Positions 38,415 through 48,003 are shown, counted from the first letter of the stretch. The stretch: DNA of 54,376 nt from Chromobacterium piscinae (GCF_021129175.1 NZ_JAJOHV010000028.1:1-54376); one strand, 5' to 3'. Notes: generated from the sequence alone by a model not told the origin. Translations and numbers: made by a program.

Positions 38415-40154
38415 ATGACCACCGCCGTCCGCTACTTCATGCCCGCCACCGCCCGGCGGCTGATCCCCAACCGCTGGGACCTGATCGCGTTTCCGCTGAT
38501 CCTGGGCTTTTTGCTGATGGCCACCACCGGCATCCGCGAAACCTGGGCCCCGATCACCGCGCTGCAGACCGCGCCGATCTCGCTGGAGCCTGGCAACCTG
38601 CCCGAATACGCGCTGCGCACCACGCTGCGCATGCTGGCGGCGATGGCCGCCGCGCTGGCCTTCACCCTGGTCTACGGCACGCTGGCCGCCAAGAGCCGCC
38701 GCGCCGGCCTCTTGCTGGTGCCGATACTGGACATCCTGCAATCGGTGCCGGTGCTGGGCTACATCTCGTTCACCGTCACCTTCTTCCTGGCCTTGTTCCC
38801 CGGCCGGGTGCTGGGCGCCGAGTTCGCCGCCATCTTCGCCATCTTCACCAGCCAGGCGTGGAACATGACCTTCAGCTTCTACCAATCGCTGCGCACCGTG
38901 CCGCGCGACTTGCAGGAGGTATCGGTCAATCTCAGGCTGACCGCCTGGCAGAAGTTCTGGAAGCTGGAAGTGCCGTACGCGATGCCCGGCATGATCTGGA
39001 ACATGATGATGAGCATGTCCGGCGGCTGGTTCTTCGTGGTGGCGTCGGAGGCGATCACCGTCGGCGACAAGACCGTGATGCTGCCCGGCGTCGGCTCCTA
39101 CCTGGCGCTGGCGATCCAGAACAAGGATCTGGCCGCTGTCGGCTGGGTGATTCTGACCATGTCGGTGGTGATCCTGATCTACGACCAGTTCTTGTTCCGA
39201 CCCCTAGTGGCCTGGGCCGACAAGTTCCGCCTGGAGGACACCGCCAGCCAGAACGCGCCGGAATCGTGGGTGCTGAACCTGATCCAGCGCACCCATTTCA
39301 TCCAGCAACTGCTCAAGCCCTTCGGCAAGCTGCTGAAGAAGATCGCCCGCCTACGGCTGAACGTCAGCCTGCCCAAGGGCATCCACTCGGAAGACCACAC
39401 CCCGGTGTCGCGCGGCATCGACGTGCTGTGGTGGGCGCTGGTGGCGCTGCTCGCCGTCGCCGTCGCCAGCAAGCTGGTGCACTTCATCGCCACCGAAGTG
39501 GGCGCGTGGGAGGTATTGAGGGTGTTCGGCCTGGGCCTGATCACGCTGGTGCGCGTCAGCCTGCTGATCGCCGTCGCGTCGGTGATCTGGGTGCCGCTGG
39601 GCGTGCTGATCGGCCTGCGTCCCCGGCTGGCCGAAAAGGTCCAGCCGCTGGCGCAGTTCCTGGCCGCCTTCCCGGCCAACCTGCTGTTCCCGGTATTCGT
39701 GATCTTCATCGTCCACTACAAGCTGAACCCGGACATCTGGCTGTCGCCGCTGATCGTGCTGGGCACCCAGTGGTACATCCTGTTCAACGTCATCGCCGGC
39801 GCCACCGCCTTCCCCAACGACTTCAAGGAAGCCGCCGCCAACTTCCGCATCCGCGGCTGGCAATGGTGGCGCAAGGTGATGCTGCCGGGCATCTTCCCCT
39901 ACTACGTCACCGGCGCGATCACCGCGTCCGGCGGCGCCTGGAACGCCAGCATCGTGTCCGAATTCGTGTCCTGGGGCGACGACAAGCTGGCCGCCCACGG
40001 CCTGGGCGCCTACATCGCGCAGACCACCGCCGCCGGCGACTACCCCAAGATCCTGCTCGGCATCGTGGTGATGTCGCTGTTCGTGGTGCTGTTCAACCGC
40101 CTGCTGTGGCGCCCGATGTACGCCATCGCCGAAAACAAACTCCGTCTCAACTAA
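38415..40154 (+). CDS. Fused double ABC-transporter permease (nitrate/sulfonate/taurine type)
   Basis: This 579-residue membrane protein carries two binding-protein-dependent transport permease (MetI-like) domains in one chain. Domain 1 covers about 65–275 (EVSVNLRLTAWQKFWKLEVP, the EAA loop), a polar linker about 276–340, and domain 2 about 385–570 (EAAANFRIRGWQWWRKVMLP, the second EAA loop). At least ten membrane segments are seen. One chain may thus do the work of the usual permease pair. CGGAGAGG lies before the ATG at 38415. The ATPase gene follows after 13 bp, but no binding protein is encoded nearby. Confidence 0.9.
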   Translation: MTTAVRYFMPATARRLIPNRWDLIAFPLILGFLLMATTGIRETWAPITALQTAPISLEPGNLPEYALRTTLRMLAAMAAALAFTLVYGTLAAKSRRAGLLLVPILDILQSVPVLGYISFTVTFFLALFPGRVLGAEFAAIFAIFTSQAWNMTFSFYQSLRTVPRDLQEVSVNLRLTAWQKFWKLEVPYAMPGMIWNMMMSMSGGWFFVVASEAITVGDKTVMLPGVGSYLALAIQNKDLAAVGWVILTMSVVILIYDQFLFRPLVAWADKFRLEDTASQNAPESWVLNLIQRTHFIQQLLKPFGKLLKKIARLRLNVSLPKGIHSEDHTPVSRGIDVLWWALVALLAVAVASKLVHFIATEVGAWEVLRVFGLGLITLVRVSLLIAVASVIWVPLGVLIGLRPRLAEKVQPLAQFLAAFPANLLFPVFVIFIVHYKLNPDIWLSPLIVLGTQWYILFNVIAGATAFPNDFKEAAANFRIRGWQWWRKVMLPGIFPYYVTGAITASGGAWNASIVSEFVSWGDDKLAAHGLGAYIAQTTAAGDYPKILLGIVVMSLFVVLFNRLLWRPMYAIAENKLRLN

Positions 40155-40167
40155 GGGGGCATCAAGC

Positions 40168-41481
40168 ATGACTACCGAAAACAACGCCCTGGGACAGGAA
40201 ATCTTCAAGCTGAAGAACGTCTGCCGCGGCTTCTCCAAGGGCAGCGACGAGATCCAGGTGCTGGACGATGTGAACCTGACGCTGCGCGAAGGCGAGATCG
40301 TCGGCCTGTTGGGCCGCTCCGGCTCCGGCAAGTCCACGCTGCTGCGCATCATCGCCGGCCTGATCCCGCAAAGCGGCGGCGAGGTCAGCTACCAGGGCAA
40401 GCCGCTGAAGGGGCCGGCCGAAGGCGTGGCCATGGTGTTCCAGACCTTCGCGCTGTTCCCGTGGCTGACCGTGCTGCAGAACGTGGAGGCCGGCCTGGAG
40501 GCGCTGGGCGTGGACGCCAAGGAGCGCCGCCGCCGCGCGCTGGCCGCGATCGACCTGATCGGCCTGGACGGCTTTGAAAACGCCTACCCGCGCGAGCTGT
40601 CCGGCGGCATGCGCCAGCGCGTCGGCTTCGCCCGCGGCCTGGTGGTCAACCCGACGCTGCTGCTGATGGACGAGCCGTTCTCGGCGCTGGACGTGCTGAC
40701 CGCCGAGACGCTGCGCACCGACATGCTGGACCTGTGGAGCGAAGGCCAGCTGCCGATCAAGTCGGTGCTGATCGTCACCCACAACATCGAAGAAGCCGTA
40801 TTCATGTGCGACCGCATCCTGGTGCTGTCGTCCAACCCCGGCCGCGTGGTGGCCGAGATCAAGGTGCCGTTCCCGCACCGCCGCAACCGGCTGGACCCGG
40901 CCTTCCGCAAGATGGTGGACGACATCTACGCGCTGATGACCGCGCGCCGCAGCGCCCACACGCTGCACAAGCTGCCGCTCGAGATCGGCAGCCACCTGAC
41001 CGAGGTGTCCACCAACCTGATGGCCGGCCTGATCGAAGAAGTGGCGCAAGAGCCCTACTTCGGCAAGGCCGACATGCCGGAAATCGCCGAGAAGCTGCTG
41101 CTGGAGGTGGACGACCTGTTCCCGGTGGCCGAGGTGCTGGAGCACCTGGGTTTCGTCGAGCTGAAAGACGGCGACATGCTGCTGACCGCCGCCGGCAAGC
41201 TGTTCGCCGACTACGGCACCCAGGAGCGCAAGGTGATGTTCGCCGAACACCTGCTGCGCCACGTGCCGATGGCCGCCCACATCCGCAAAGTGCTGCAGGA
41301 GCGCCCGGGCCAGCGCGCGCCGCGGCTGCGTTTCGCCCAGGAGCTGGAAGACTCGCTGTCCGATCAGTCGGCCGAGGAAACGCTGGACACCGTGATCAGC
41401 TGGGGCCGCTACGCCGAAATCTTCTCCTACAACGACCACACCGAGACCTTCAGCCTGGAAGACGTCGAGGGCGGCCAGTAA
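40168..41481 (+). CDS. ABC-transporter ATPase with C-terminal AAA-associated domain
   Basis: In this 437-residue protein residues 1–260 are a nitrate/taurine-type ATPase: Walker A GRSGSGKST (49–57), Q-loop MVFQTFALFPW, signature ELSGGMRQRVG, Walker B LLLMDEPFS and switch His in IVTHNIEEA. Residues about 270–437 form an extra domain (LEIGSHLTEVSTNLMAGLIE ... LLLEVDDLFPVAEVLEHLG) like the 'AAA-associated C-terminal' domain, perhaps regulatory. It is the partner of the fused permease. The substrate is unknown. Confidence 0.9.
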   Translation: MTTENNALGQEIFKLKNVCRGFSKGSDEIQVLDDVNLTLREGEIVGLLGRSGSGKSTLLRIIAGLIPQSGGEVSYQGKPLKGPAEGVAMVFQTFALFPWLTVLQNVEAGLEALGVDAKERRRRALAAIDLIGLDGFENAYPRELSGGMRQRVGFARGLVVNPTLLLMDEPFSALDVLTAETLRTDMLDLWSEGQLPIKSVLIVTHNIEEAVFMCDRILVLSSNPGRVVAEIKVPFPHRRNRLDPAFRKMVDDIYALMTARRSAHTLHKLPLEIGSHLTEVSTNLMAGLIEEVAQEPYFGKADMPEIAEKLLLEVDDLFPVAEVLEHLGFVELKDGDMLLTAAGKLFADYGTQERKVMFAEHLLRHVPMAAHIRKVLQERPGQRAPRLRFAQELEDSLSDQSAEETLDTVISWGRYAEIFSYNDHTETFSLEDVEGGQ

Positions 41482-41501
41482 GCTTCCGCGGGCCACGACA
41501 A

Positions 41502-41530
41502 CGGGCGCCCGGACGGCGCCCGCTTTGTTT
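41502..41530 (+). terminator. Terminator after the ABC ATPase gene
   Basis: An 8-bp stem (CGGGCGCC/GGCGCCCG, 5-base loop) runs into CTTTGTTT. Confidence 0.78.
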
Positions 41531-41552
41531 CGCCGGCCGCAAGCCCGCTCGA

Positions 41553-41561
41553 TGCTACAAT
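41553..41561 (+). promoter_or_regulatory. Extended -10 promoter element before the DciA-like gene
   Basis: TGCTACAAT matches an extended -10 (TGn plus TACAAT) about 30 bp before the ATG at 41590. It lies within a small palindrome (GATGC/GCATC). Confidence 0.5.
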
Positions 41562-41589
41562 ACGGCATCGACCGTTTCCCCCCACGCCC

Positions 41590-42018
41590 ATGTCCGGACG
41601 CCCGCTCAACGACATCACCCGCCAGGACCAGACCCTGGCCCGCCTCTCCGCCGCCGCGCACGAGCTGATGGCGCTGGACCGCGCCTTCAAGAAGCTGATT
41701 CCGCCGGCGATGGGCGAGGCTTGCCGCGCGGTGCGCATCCGCGACGACGAGCTGGTGATCCACGCCGACAACGGCATCGTCGCCGCCCGGCTGCGGATGA
41801 CCGCGCCCGGGCTGCTGCCGCAGCTGGCGCAGCAGGGCTATCCGGCGTCCAAGGTGCGAGTCAAGGTGGCGCTGCAGCTGGTCCGCGTCAAAAAACCGAA
41901 GACGCTGGCGATCAGCGAAACCGCGCTGGACGGCATGGAACAGGCGTCAGACTGCATCAGCCACCCCGACGTCAAGCGCGCGCTGCAGCGGCTGATCGCG
42001 CGCCAGCGCCGCGGCTGA
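41590..42018 (+). CDS. DUF721 / DciA-family protein
   Basis: This 142-residue protein has the DUF721 pattern (LMALDRAFKKLIPPAMGEAC, LVIHADNGIVAARLRM, SKVRVKVALQL). DciA proteins help load the replicative helicase in bacteria lacking DnaC or DnaI, and DUF721 genes commonly lie near secA in betaproteobacteria, as here (about 6 kb away). Its assignment as the functional DciA is inferred. Confidence 0.75.
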   Translation: MSGRPLNDITRQDQTLARLSAAAHELMALDRAFKKLIPPAMGEACRAVRIRDDELVIHADNGIVAARLRMTAPGLLPQLAQQGYPASKVRVKVALQLVRVKKPKTLAISETALDGMEQASDCISHPDVKRALQRLIARQRRG

Positions 42019-42094
42019 CTGTACCGACAGCCAGTTTTCCCGCCACGCCTCGACGCCAATAGTCTCCTTTCAATTGATCTTGGCAGGAGGCGCC

Positions 42095-42271
42095 ATGACC
42101 GCTCTGCAACGCTTTTCTCCCGATCACCCCGCATCCGGCATCGCAGCCGCGCTGGAGCGCGACGGCGGCGTCATCGTAGAAGGGCTGCTCTTCCCCGAGC
42201 GGCTGGCCCGCTTCCGCACCGAGCTCTTCCCGCTGCTGGCCGAGGCGCGCGCCGCCATGCGAAACGATTGA
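42095..42271 (+). pseudogene. Truncated N-terminal fragment of a PhyH-like dioxygenase
   Basis: A strong AGGAGG lies before the ATG, and the protein of 58 residues (FSPDHPASGIAAALERDGG, VIVEGLLFPERLARFRTEL) looks like the beginning of a phytanoyl-CoA dioxygenase-family protein, which normally runs to about 250–300 residues. The stop at 42269 ends it before any metal-binding residues. The following DNA shows no continuation in another frame before the next gene at 42348, so most of the gene seems deleted. A short functional protein is less likely. Confidence 0.5.
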
Positions 42272-42347
42272 TCGCCTTCAGATAGACATCAAAGCGGAGT
42301 AAAGTGGCGGTTTCCCGCTGTACGTCCAGCACCACAGGATAATCGCC

Positions 42348-44000
42348 ATGTCCGAACACGATACGCCCGAAACCACTCCCGAAACCGCGCCGCAGGACCC
42401 GTCGCGCCGCCTCCTGTTCGAAGGCCTGGCCGCCATCGGCGCCGCCGGCGTGCTGCCCGCCGTCGCCAGCCAGGCGGCCGACGCCGCGCCGAGCGCCCAC
42501 GGCCCGCTGGACGACAGGCTGCGCCATCACGTGAAGAACGTGGTGGTGATCTACCTGGAAAACCGCAGTTTCAACAATCTGTACGGCAACTTCCCCGGCG
42601 TGAAGCACCCGCTGTCCAAGGCCCCGGCCGAAGCCTGTATCCAGCTGGACCGCGACGGCTCCAGGCTGAAGAACCTGCCCAAGATCTGGGGCGGCATGGT
42701 GCAGCGCGGCCAGACCGTGGCCGGCAAGTACTACCTGATCGAGGAAGACAAGATCCAGAACCTGCCCAACGGCCCGTTCCCGCTGAAGGACGCCGACGGC
42801 GAGCCGCTGCCGGAAGCCGTGATCACCCGCGACCTGTGGCATTTGTTCTACCAGAACCAGATGCAGATCAACGGCGGCCGAAACGACCAGTTCGCCGCCT
42901 GGGCCGACTCCGGCGCGCTGGTGATGGGCTATTACAGCGAAACCGCGAAGAACCTCAACCAATGGAAGATCGCCCAGCAATACACGCTGTGCGACAACTT
43001 CTTCATGGCGGCCTTCGGCGGTTCCTACTTGAACCACCAGTTCCTGATCTCCGCCCGCACGCCGGAATACTTCAACGCCAAGGACACCGCGGCGGCGAAG
43101 AAGATCGCCGTGCTGGACGACGGCCCCAAGGGCTACAAGCTGAAGGTGAAAGCGCCCAGTTCGGCGATGGACGGCCCGCCGCAATTCGTCAACAACGGCG
43201 CGATCACGCCGGACGGCTACGCGGTCAACACCATGGCCCCGCCATTCCAACCCAGCTACGTCAAGCCGGCCGAGGGCGGCGACAAGCGCTACGCCGACCC
43301 GGCCGACGCCAGCACCCTGCCGCCGCAAACCTACGACACCATCGGCGACCTGTTGTCGCGCAAGGGCGTCAACTGGGCCTGGTACGGCGGCAGCTGGCAA
43401 GCGGCGCTGGACGGCAAGGGCGGCCCGGACGCGCCCAACTTCCAGTACCACCACCAGCCGTTCAACTACTTCAAGAACTTCGCGCCCGGCACCAAGGCCC
43501 GCGAGGCGCACCTGCGCGATGGCGGCCTGGGCGACAGCCCGATCAGCAACCGCTTCATCGCAGACGCGGTGGCCGGCAAGCTGCCGGCGGTGGCCTTCTA
43601 CAAGCCGCAGGGCAATCTGAACATGCACGCCGGCTACTCCGACGTGGAGAGCGGCGACCGCCACGTGGCCAACGTGCTGCAGCACCTGATGAGCGGCCCG
43701 CAATGGAAGAACATGGTGGTGGTCATCACCCACGACGAGAACGGCGGCTGGTGGGACCACGTGGCCCCGCCCAAGGGCGACCGCTGGGGTCCGGGCAGCC
43801 GCATCCCGGCCATCGTGGTGTCGCCGTTCGCCAAAAAAGGCCATGTCGACCACACCTTCTACGACACCACCTCCATCATCCGCTTCATCAGCCGCCTGCA
43901 CGGCCTGCCGGAGCTGGAGGGCGTCAAGGTTCGCAACCAGGCCTTCCGCGAGCGCGGCGCGCAGCCGCCGGGCGACCTGACCGGCGCGCTGCAGCTCTAA
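42348..44000 (+). CDS. Acid phosphatase AcpA / phospholipase C-like phosphoesterase
   Basis: This 550-residue enzyme of the phosphoesterase family (PF04185 type) is most like Francisella AcpA. A twin-arginine-like signal (SRRLLFEGLAAIGAAGVLPA, residues about 19–38) suggests Tat export. Motifs are IYLENRSFNNLYG (metal and nucleophile region), GGRNDQFAAWADSG and VITHDENGGWWDHV. It may cleave phosphomonoesters or phospholipids in the periplasm or outside. The neighbouring PhoD-like gene also has a Tat signal. Confidence 0.88.
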   Translation: MSEHDTPETTPETAPQDPSRRLLFEGLAAIGAAGVLPAVASQAADAAPSAHGPLDDRLRHHVKNVVVIYLENRSFNNLYGNFPGVKHPLSKAPAEACIQLDRDGSRLKNLPKIWGGMVQRGQTVAGKYYLIEEDKIQNLPNGPFPLKDADGEPLPEAVITRDLWHLFYQNQMQINGGRNDQFAAWADSGALVMGYYSETAKNLNQWKIAQQYTLCDNFFMAAFGGSYLNHQFLISARTPEYFNAKDTAAAKKIAVLDDGPKGYKLKVKAPSSAMDGPPQFVNNGAITPDGYAVNTMAPPFQPSYVKPAEGGDKRYADPADASTLPPQTYDTIGDLLSRKGVNWAWYGGSWQAALDGKGGPDAPNFQYHHQPFNYFKNFAPGTKAREAHLRDGGLGDSPISNRFIADAVAGKLPAVAFYKPQGNLNMHAGYSDVESGDRHVANVLQHLMSGPQWKNMVVVITHDENGGWWDHVAPPKGDRWGPGSRIPAIVVSPFAKKGHVDHTFYDTTSIIRFISRLHGLPELEGVKVRNQAFRERGAQPPGDLTGALQL

Positions 44001-44008
44001 GCCCCATG

Positions 44009-44032
44009 GCCGGCCCGCCCCCGCGGGCCGGC
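44009..44032 (+). terminator. Hairpin after the AcpA-like gene
   Basis: A perfect 10-bp GC stem (GCCGGCCCGC/GCGGGCCGGC, loop CCCC) lies 8 bp past the stop; only TT follows. Confidence 0.6.
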
Positions 44033-44076
44033 TTCCCCCATCATTCCGCGTGCGCACCTTGGAAAAACATAAAAAC

Positions 44077-44487
44077 ATGACTCGATACGTCCTACGCCTG
44101 TCCGCCCTGCTGCTGCTCGGCCTCCTGTCCTTCCGCGCCTTCGCCTGCGCCGAAGAGGCGATGTACAGCCACCATTACGACCAGTGCATGGACCAGGCCG
44201 GCGGCGTCACCGCCGGCATGCTGGATTGCCTCTCGGCAGAACACGCGCGCCAGGACAAGCAGCTGAACGACACATACCGCAAGCTGATGGCCGCCTTGCC
44301 CGCCAAGCGCCAGCAAAGGCTGCAAACCGCCCAGCGGCTGTGGCTGAAATACCGCGCCGCCAACTGCAGCGCCTACGTCGATCCTGACGGCGGCACCGCC
44401 GAATCGCTGGTGGCCGCCGACTGCGAGCTGGCGTCCACCGCCGCCCGCGCCGCCGAACTGACCCGGCTGCAACCCAGCCCGCGCTGA
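44077..44487 (+). CDS. LprI/DUF1311-family periplasmic protein
   Basis: This 136-residue protein has a signal peptide (LSALLLLGLLSFRAFA) and the DUF1311 pattern with paired cysteines (YDQCMDQAGGVTAGMLDCLS, LWLKYRAANCSAYV, AADCELASTAARAAEL). LprI-type members can inhibit lysozyme. It is likely to be periplasmic with disulfides. No strong ribosome-binding site is seen before the ATG at 44077. Confidence 0.85.
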   Translation: MTRYVLRLSALLLLGLLSFRAFACAEEAMYSHHYDQCMDQAGGVTAGMLDCLSAEHARQDKQLNDTYRKLMAALPAKRQQRLQTAQRLWLKYRAANCSAYVDPDGGTAESLVAADCELASTAARAAELTRLQPSPR

Positions 44488-44562
44488 CGCGCGCGCCGGC
44501 GGATGCCGAACGGCTCCGGCTGTGCGATGATGCCGATATCATCGCCGCCGACCGGAGCCGCC

Positions 44563-46164
44563 ATGTCCCTGATCCGCCGCTGCCTGCTGCCGCTGTTGTT
44601 ATCGCTCCCGCTGCTTGTCCACGCCGCGGAACCCCGCGCCACCCCGTCCGCCGCCGACCAAGCCCGCACGCTGATGCTGGACAACCGCCCCATCTTTCTT
44701 TTCCTCGCCGGGCAAGGCAGCCTGACGCCGGAGCAACGGCTGCAACGCACGCTGGAGCGCATCAATGCGCTCCAACCTGAGGATCTGCGCCAACCGGTGC
44801 AAGCCGCGCCCTTCGCCGACGGCCGGCTGCGCGGCCTGGCGTTGAGCGTGCGCGGCAAGCCGCTGTTCACCATCCTGGAGGGCGATCTCGACCCAGGCGA
44901 TCAACTGACGCTGGAGCAAGCCGGGGAACGAGCGCGCGACAGGCTGAACGAACTGCGGCAGGCGGTGCTCGAGCAACGCTCGCCGCAGCGCATCGTCCAG
45001 TCTTCGCTGCTGGCCCTGCTGGCCTGCGCGCTGTTCGCCGCCGCGCTGTACCTGATCGCCCGCGCCCGCGCGGCCTCGCGGCGGCGCCTAGCCCAATCGC
45101 CGGCGGACGCGTTGCCGCTGCTCGCCGGCCGCCTCCAACTGCGCCGCTTTCTGCTGGCAGCCGAACGCCAGCTGGTGGACATCACCGCTCTGCTGTCCGC
45201 GCTGGTCGCCGGCTATGTCTGGCTCGGCTACACGCTGGCGCAATTCCCCTATACCCGGCCGCTGGGACGCAAGCTGGCCGCCGCCTTCTACCAATTGCTG
45301 GCCACCATCGCCGACGACTTCCTGTCGGCGCTGCCCGGACTCGCCATCGTCGCCGTGATCTTCTTGCTCGCCCGGCTGATCGGACGCGGCCTCGGGCTGC
45401 TGTTCGGCACGGTGGAGCGCGGCCAGTTGGAGCTGCCCGGCCTGCACGCCGAAACCGTGGGCGCCACCCGCCGGCTGGCGTCGGTGATCTTGTGGCTGTT
45501 CGCGCTGATCGTCGCCTACCCCTACCTGCCCGGCGCCAACAGCGACGCGTTCAAAGGCGTCAGCGTGTTCTTCGGCCTGATGGTGACGCTGGGCTCGGCC
45601 GGATTGATGAACCACGCGATGAGCGGCCTGGTGCTGATCTACTCCCGCGCGCTGCGCCCAGGCGATTACGTGAAGATAGGCGAGGCCGAAGGCACCGTCA
45701 GCGAGCTGTCGGCGCTATCCACCAAGATCCGCACCGGCCAAGGCTTCGAAGTCACCATTCCCAACGCGGTGGCGGTGGGCGGGCTGGTCAACAATTACAG
45801 CCGCCACGACGGAGAAGCCGGCGCGATGGTCGCCACCCGCGTCACCATAGGCTACGACACGCCCTGGCGGCAGGTGGAGGCGCTATTGGAGCTGGCCGCG
45901 CGCCGCACGGCGGGCATCGACCCGGCCGCGCCGCCTCAGGTGCGCAAGCTGGCGCTGCAAGACTTCTACATCGAGTACGAGCTGCAGGCGAAGCTGGCGC
46001 GCGGCGAACAGGCGCCGGCGGTGCGCGACGCGCTACACGGCGAGATTCTGGACGCCTTCAACGAATTCGGCGTGCAGATCATGTCGCCGCACTTCGTCGA
46101 GCAGCCGGCCCAGCCCATTACGGTGCCGGCCGAACGCTGGCGCGAACCGCCTGCCCGACAATAG
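44563..46164 (+). CDS. MscS-family mechanosensitive channel
   Basis: This 533-residue protein has a signal peptide (residues 1–22), a periplasmic region to about 145, and membrane segments at about 148–168, 208–230, 262–285, 305–325 and the pore region 335–360 (FFGLMVTLGSAGLMNHAMSG). The MscS beta domain follows (LRPGDYVKIGEAEGTVSEL, VTIPNAVAVGGLVNNYSR). It releases solutes under osmotic shock. CCGGAGCC lies before the ATG at 44563. Confidence 0.9.
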   Translation: MSLIRRCLLPLLLSLPLLVHAAEPRATPSAADQARTLMLDNRPIFLFLAGQGSLTPEQRLQRTLERINALQPEDLRQPVQAAPFADGRLRGLALSVRGKPLFTILEGDLDPGDQLTLEQAGERARDRLNELRQAVLEQRSPQRIVQSSLLALLACALFAAALYLIARARAASRRRLAQSPADALPLLAGRLQLRRFLLAAERQLVDITALLSALVAGYVWLGYTLAQFPYTRPLGRKLAAAFYQLLATIADDFLSALPGLAIVAVIFLLARLIGRGLGLLFGTVERGQLELPGLHAETVGATRRLASVILWLFALIVAYPYLPGANSDAFKGVSVFFGLMVTLGSAGLMNHAMSGLVLIYSRALRPGDYVKIGEAEGTVSELSALSTKIRTGQGFEVTIPNAVAVGGLVNNYSRHDGEAGAMVATRVTIGYDTPWRQVEALLELAARRTAGIDPAAPPQVRKLALQDFYIEYELQAKLARGEQAPAVRDALHGEILDAFNEFGVQIMSPHFVEQPAQPITVPAERWREPPARQ

Positions 46165-46255
46165 CCAATCTACATTCCGACTGTCTCTGTTCGCTGTCAG
46201 CGCTTTGGTTTAAGCTGCAAACAATCAGAAAACAACAGCACCGGGACACTTCGCC

Positions 46256-47515
46256 ATGAACGTCAAAGAATACATGCAGCAACTGGGCCAGGCCGCGCGC
46301 AAAGCGTCGCGCCTGCTGGCCCGCGCCGACGCCAACCAGAAAAACGCCGCGCTCCACGCCATCGCCGACGCCATCGTCCGCGAACAGGACGCGCTCCTGG
46401 CCGCCAATCGCCAGGACCTGGACGCCGCGCGCCAGGCCGGCCTCGACGACGCGATGCTGGACAGGTTGACCCTCAACGCCAAGGGCGTGGCGGCGATGGC
46501 CGACGGCCTGCGCCAGATCGCCGCCTTGCCGGACCCGGTCGGCGAGATCGACGAGATGAGCTACCGCCCGTCCGGCATCCAGGTGGGCAAGATGCGGGTG
46601 CCGCTGGGCGTGGTGGGCATCATCTACGAAGCCCGCCCCAACGTCACCGCCGACGCCGCCGGCCTGTGCCTGAAATCCGGCAACGCCACCATCCTGCGAG
46701 GCGGCTCCGAGGCCTTCCACAGCAACCAGGCCATCGCCGCCTGCGTGCATGAGGGTCTGGCCGCCGCCGGCCTGCCGGCCGAAGCGGTGCAGGTGCTGGC
46801 CACCACCGACCGCGCCGCGGTGGGCGAACTGATCGCGATGCCGGAGTACGTGGACGTGATCGTGCCCCGCGGCGGCAAGGGCCTGATCGCCCGCATCAGC
46901 GCCGAGGCGCGGGTGCCGGTGATCAAGCATCTGGACGGCAACTGCCATGTCTACATCGACGACACCGCCAATCCGGACAAGGCGTTCAACATCGCCATCA
47001 ACGCCAAGACCCACCGCTACGGCACTTGCAACACCATGGAAACGCTGCTGGTGCACAGCGCCTTCGCCGAATTCATGCTGCCGCGGCTGGCCGGCGCCTA
47101 TTGGGAGAAAGGCGTGGAGCTGCGCGGCTGCGAACGCACCCGCGCCATCCTGGGCGAGCAGGTCAAGGCCGCCACCGACGAGGACTGGGCCACCGAATAC
47201 CTGGCGCCGGTGCTGGCGGTGAAAGTGGTGAAAGACATGGACGAGGCGATCGAGCACATCAATCACTGGGGCAGCCACCACACCGACGCCATCGTCACCG
47301 AGGACTACGGCCGTTCGCGCCGCTTCCTGCGCGAGGTGGACTCCGCCAGCGTGATGGTCAACGCCTCCACCCGCTTCGCCGACGGCTTCGAATACGGCCT
47401 GGGCGCTGAAATCGGCATCTCCACCGACAAAATCCACGCCCGCGGCCCGGTCGGCCTTAACGGCCTGACCAGCCAGAAATGGATCGTACTGGGCGACGGG
47501 CAGATTCGGCAGTAA
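46256..47515 (+). CDS. proA: Gamma-glutamyl phosphate reductase
   Basis: This 419-residue enzyme makes glutamate-5-semialdehyde for proline. Typical motifs are [28 protein letters not shown]-like [13 protein letters not shown], and the catalytic-cysteine region [16 protein letters not shown], ending with [18 protein letters not shown]. It is of normal length. No proB is adjacent. An inverted repeat follows the gene. Confidence 0.97.
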   Translation: MNVKEYMQQLGQAARKASRLLARADANQKNAALHAIADAIVREQDALLAANRQDLDAARQAGLDDAMLDRLTLNAKGVAAMADGLRQIAALPDPVGEIDEMSYRPSGIQVGKMRVPLGVVGIIYEARPNVTADAAGLCLKSGNATILRGGSEAFHSNQAIAACVHEGLAAAGLPAEAVQVLATTDRAAVGELIAMPEYVDVIVPRGGKGLIARISAEARVPVIKHLDGNCHVYIDDTANPDKAFNIAINAKTHRYGTCNTMETLLVHSAFAEFMLPRLAGAYWEKGVELRGCERTRAILGEQVKAATDEDWATEYLAPVLAVKVVKDMDEAIEHINHWGSHHTDAIVTEDYGRSRRFLREVDSASVMVNASTRFADGFEYGLGAEIGISTDKIHARGPVGLNGLTSQKWIVLGDGQIRQ

Positions 47516-47534
47516 GCGAAACACCTCTCTGGCT

Positions 47535-47566
47535 CAGGGCGGCGCATAACCTTATGCGTCGCCCTG
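47535..47566 (+). terminator. Long hairpin after proA
   Basis: 15-bp arms with one mismatch (CAGGGCGGCGCATAA and its complement) surround a 2-base loop 20 bp past the stop. There is no T run. Confidence 0.6.
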
Positions 47567-47655
47567 CGGCTGTGTGCCCCCTCTCTCCTCCCGGTCGACT
47601 TCCAGCCGATCAACACTCCTTGCCATGCTACGCATCCACGCATCGCCCGTCCCTC

Positions 47656-47832
47656 CCCCTTCCGACCCGCGCCGTTCCGTTGGCGGATGGCTTTAAGCCG
47701 TCGCATGTTTGAGCCCCGCGACGCTAGCGCGGGGCGAGTTCGACGGCGCCTTGCCATCCGTCAACGGAACGGGAATTCGCGGTCGCAGGGGCGGCCTGGG
47801 GTTGCAAGGGGGCTGGCCGCTCAGCCCCCTTG
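47656..47832. repeat. Dispersed structured repeat, copy 1
   Basis: The left flank CCCCTTCCGACCCGCGCC is followed by nested stems: an outer arm of 17 bp (47674–47690 with 47754–47770, 16 of 17 paired), an inner arm GCCGTCG/CGACGGC (47697–47703 with 47741–47747) and a core stem GCCCCGCG/CGCGGGGC (47713–47735). Beyond it lies a G-rich block and a perfect 11-bp stem (47805–47832). Copy 2 is at 54233–54376; flanks, CTTTAAGCCG motif and the G-rich block are alike, while the outer arms differ. Confidence 0.72.
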
Positions 47833-48003
47833 CCTGCGCGGCGGGCAGCCCCGCCATGAAAATCATCCGTCCGCGCAGCGGACACAAAACCACCTCGTAG
47901 CGGCCTCTTCCAATCATGTCCCTGCAGCAACGCCACTCGCCCGGACACAATTCCCCCGTTTCGCGCCATAATCGCGCTTTGCTTTTCACGCGCTCGTCAA
48001 AAA

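Larger units (their letters stand above)
47516..48003. other. Structured gap of 488 bp between proA and the cupin gene
   Basis: No gene is supported here. The gap holds the proA hairpin (47535–47566), a dispersed repeat with nested stems (47656–47832), a further 6-bp stem (GTCCGC/GCGGAC at 47869–47883) and, near its end, a CATAAT that may be the -10 of the cupin gene. Short open frames cross the stems and look like chance products. Confidence 0.6.

Noticed and set aside
47687-47971. Small plus-strand frames in the proA–cupin gap
   Set aside because: They cross the nested stems of the dispersed repeat and have Arg/Pro/Ala-rich composition without a ribosome-binding site.
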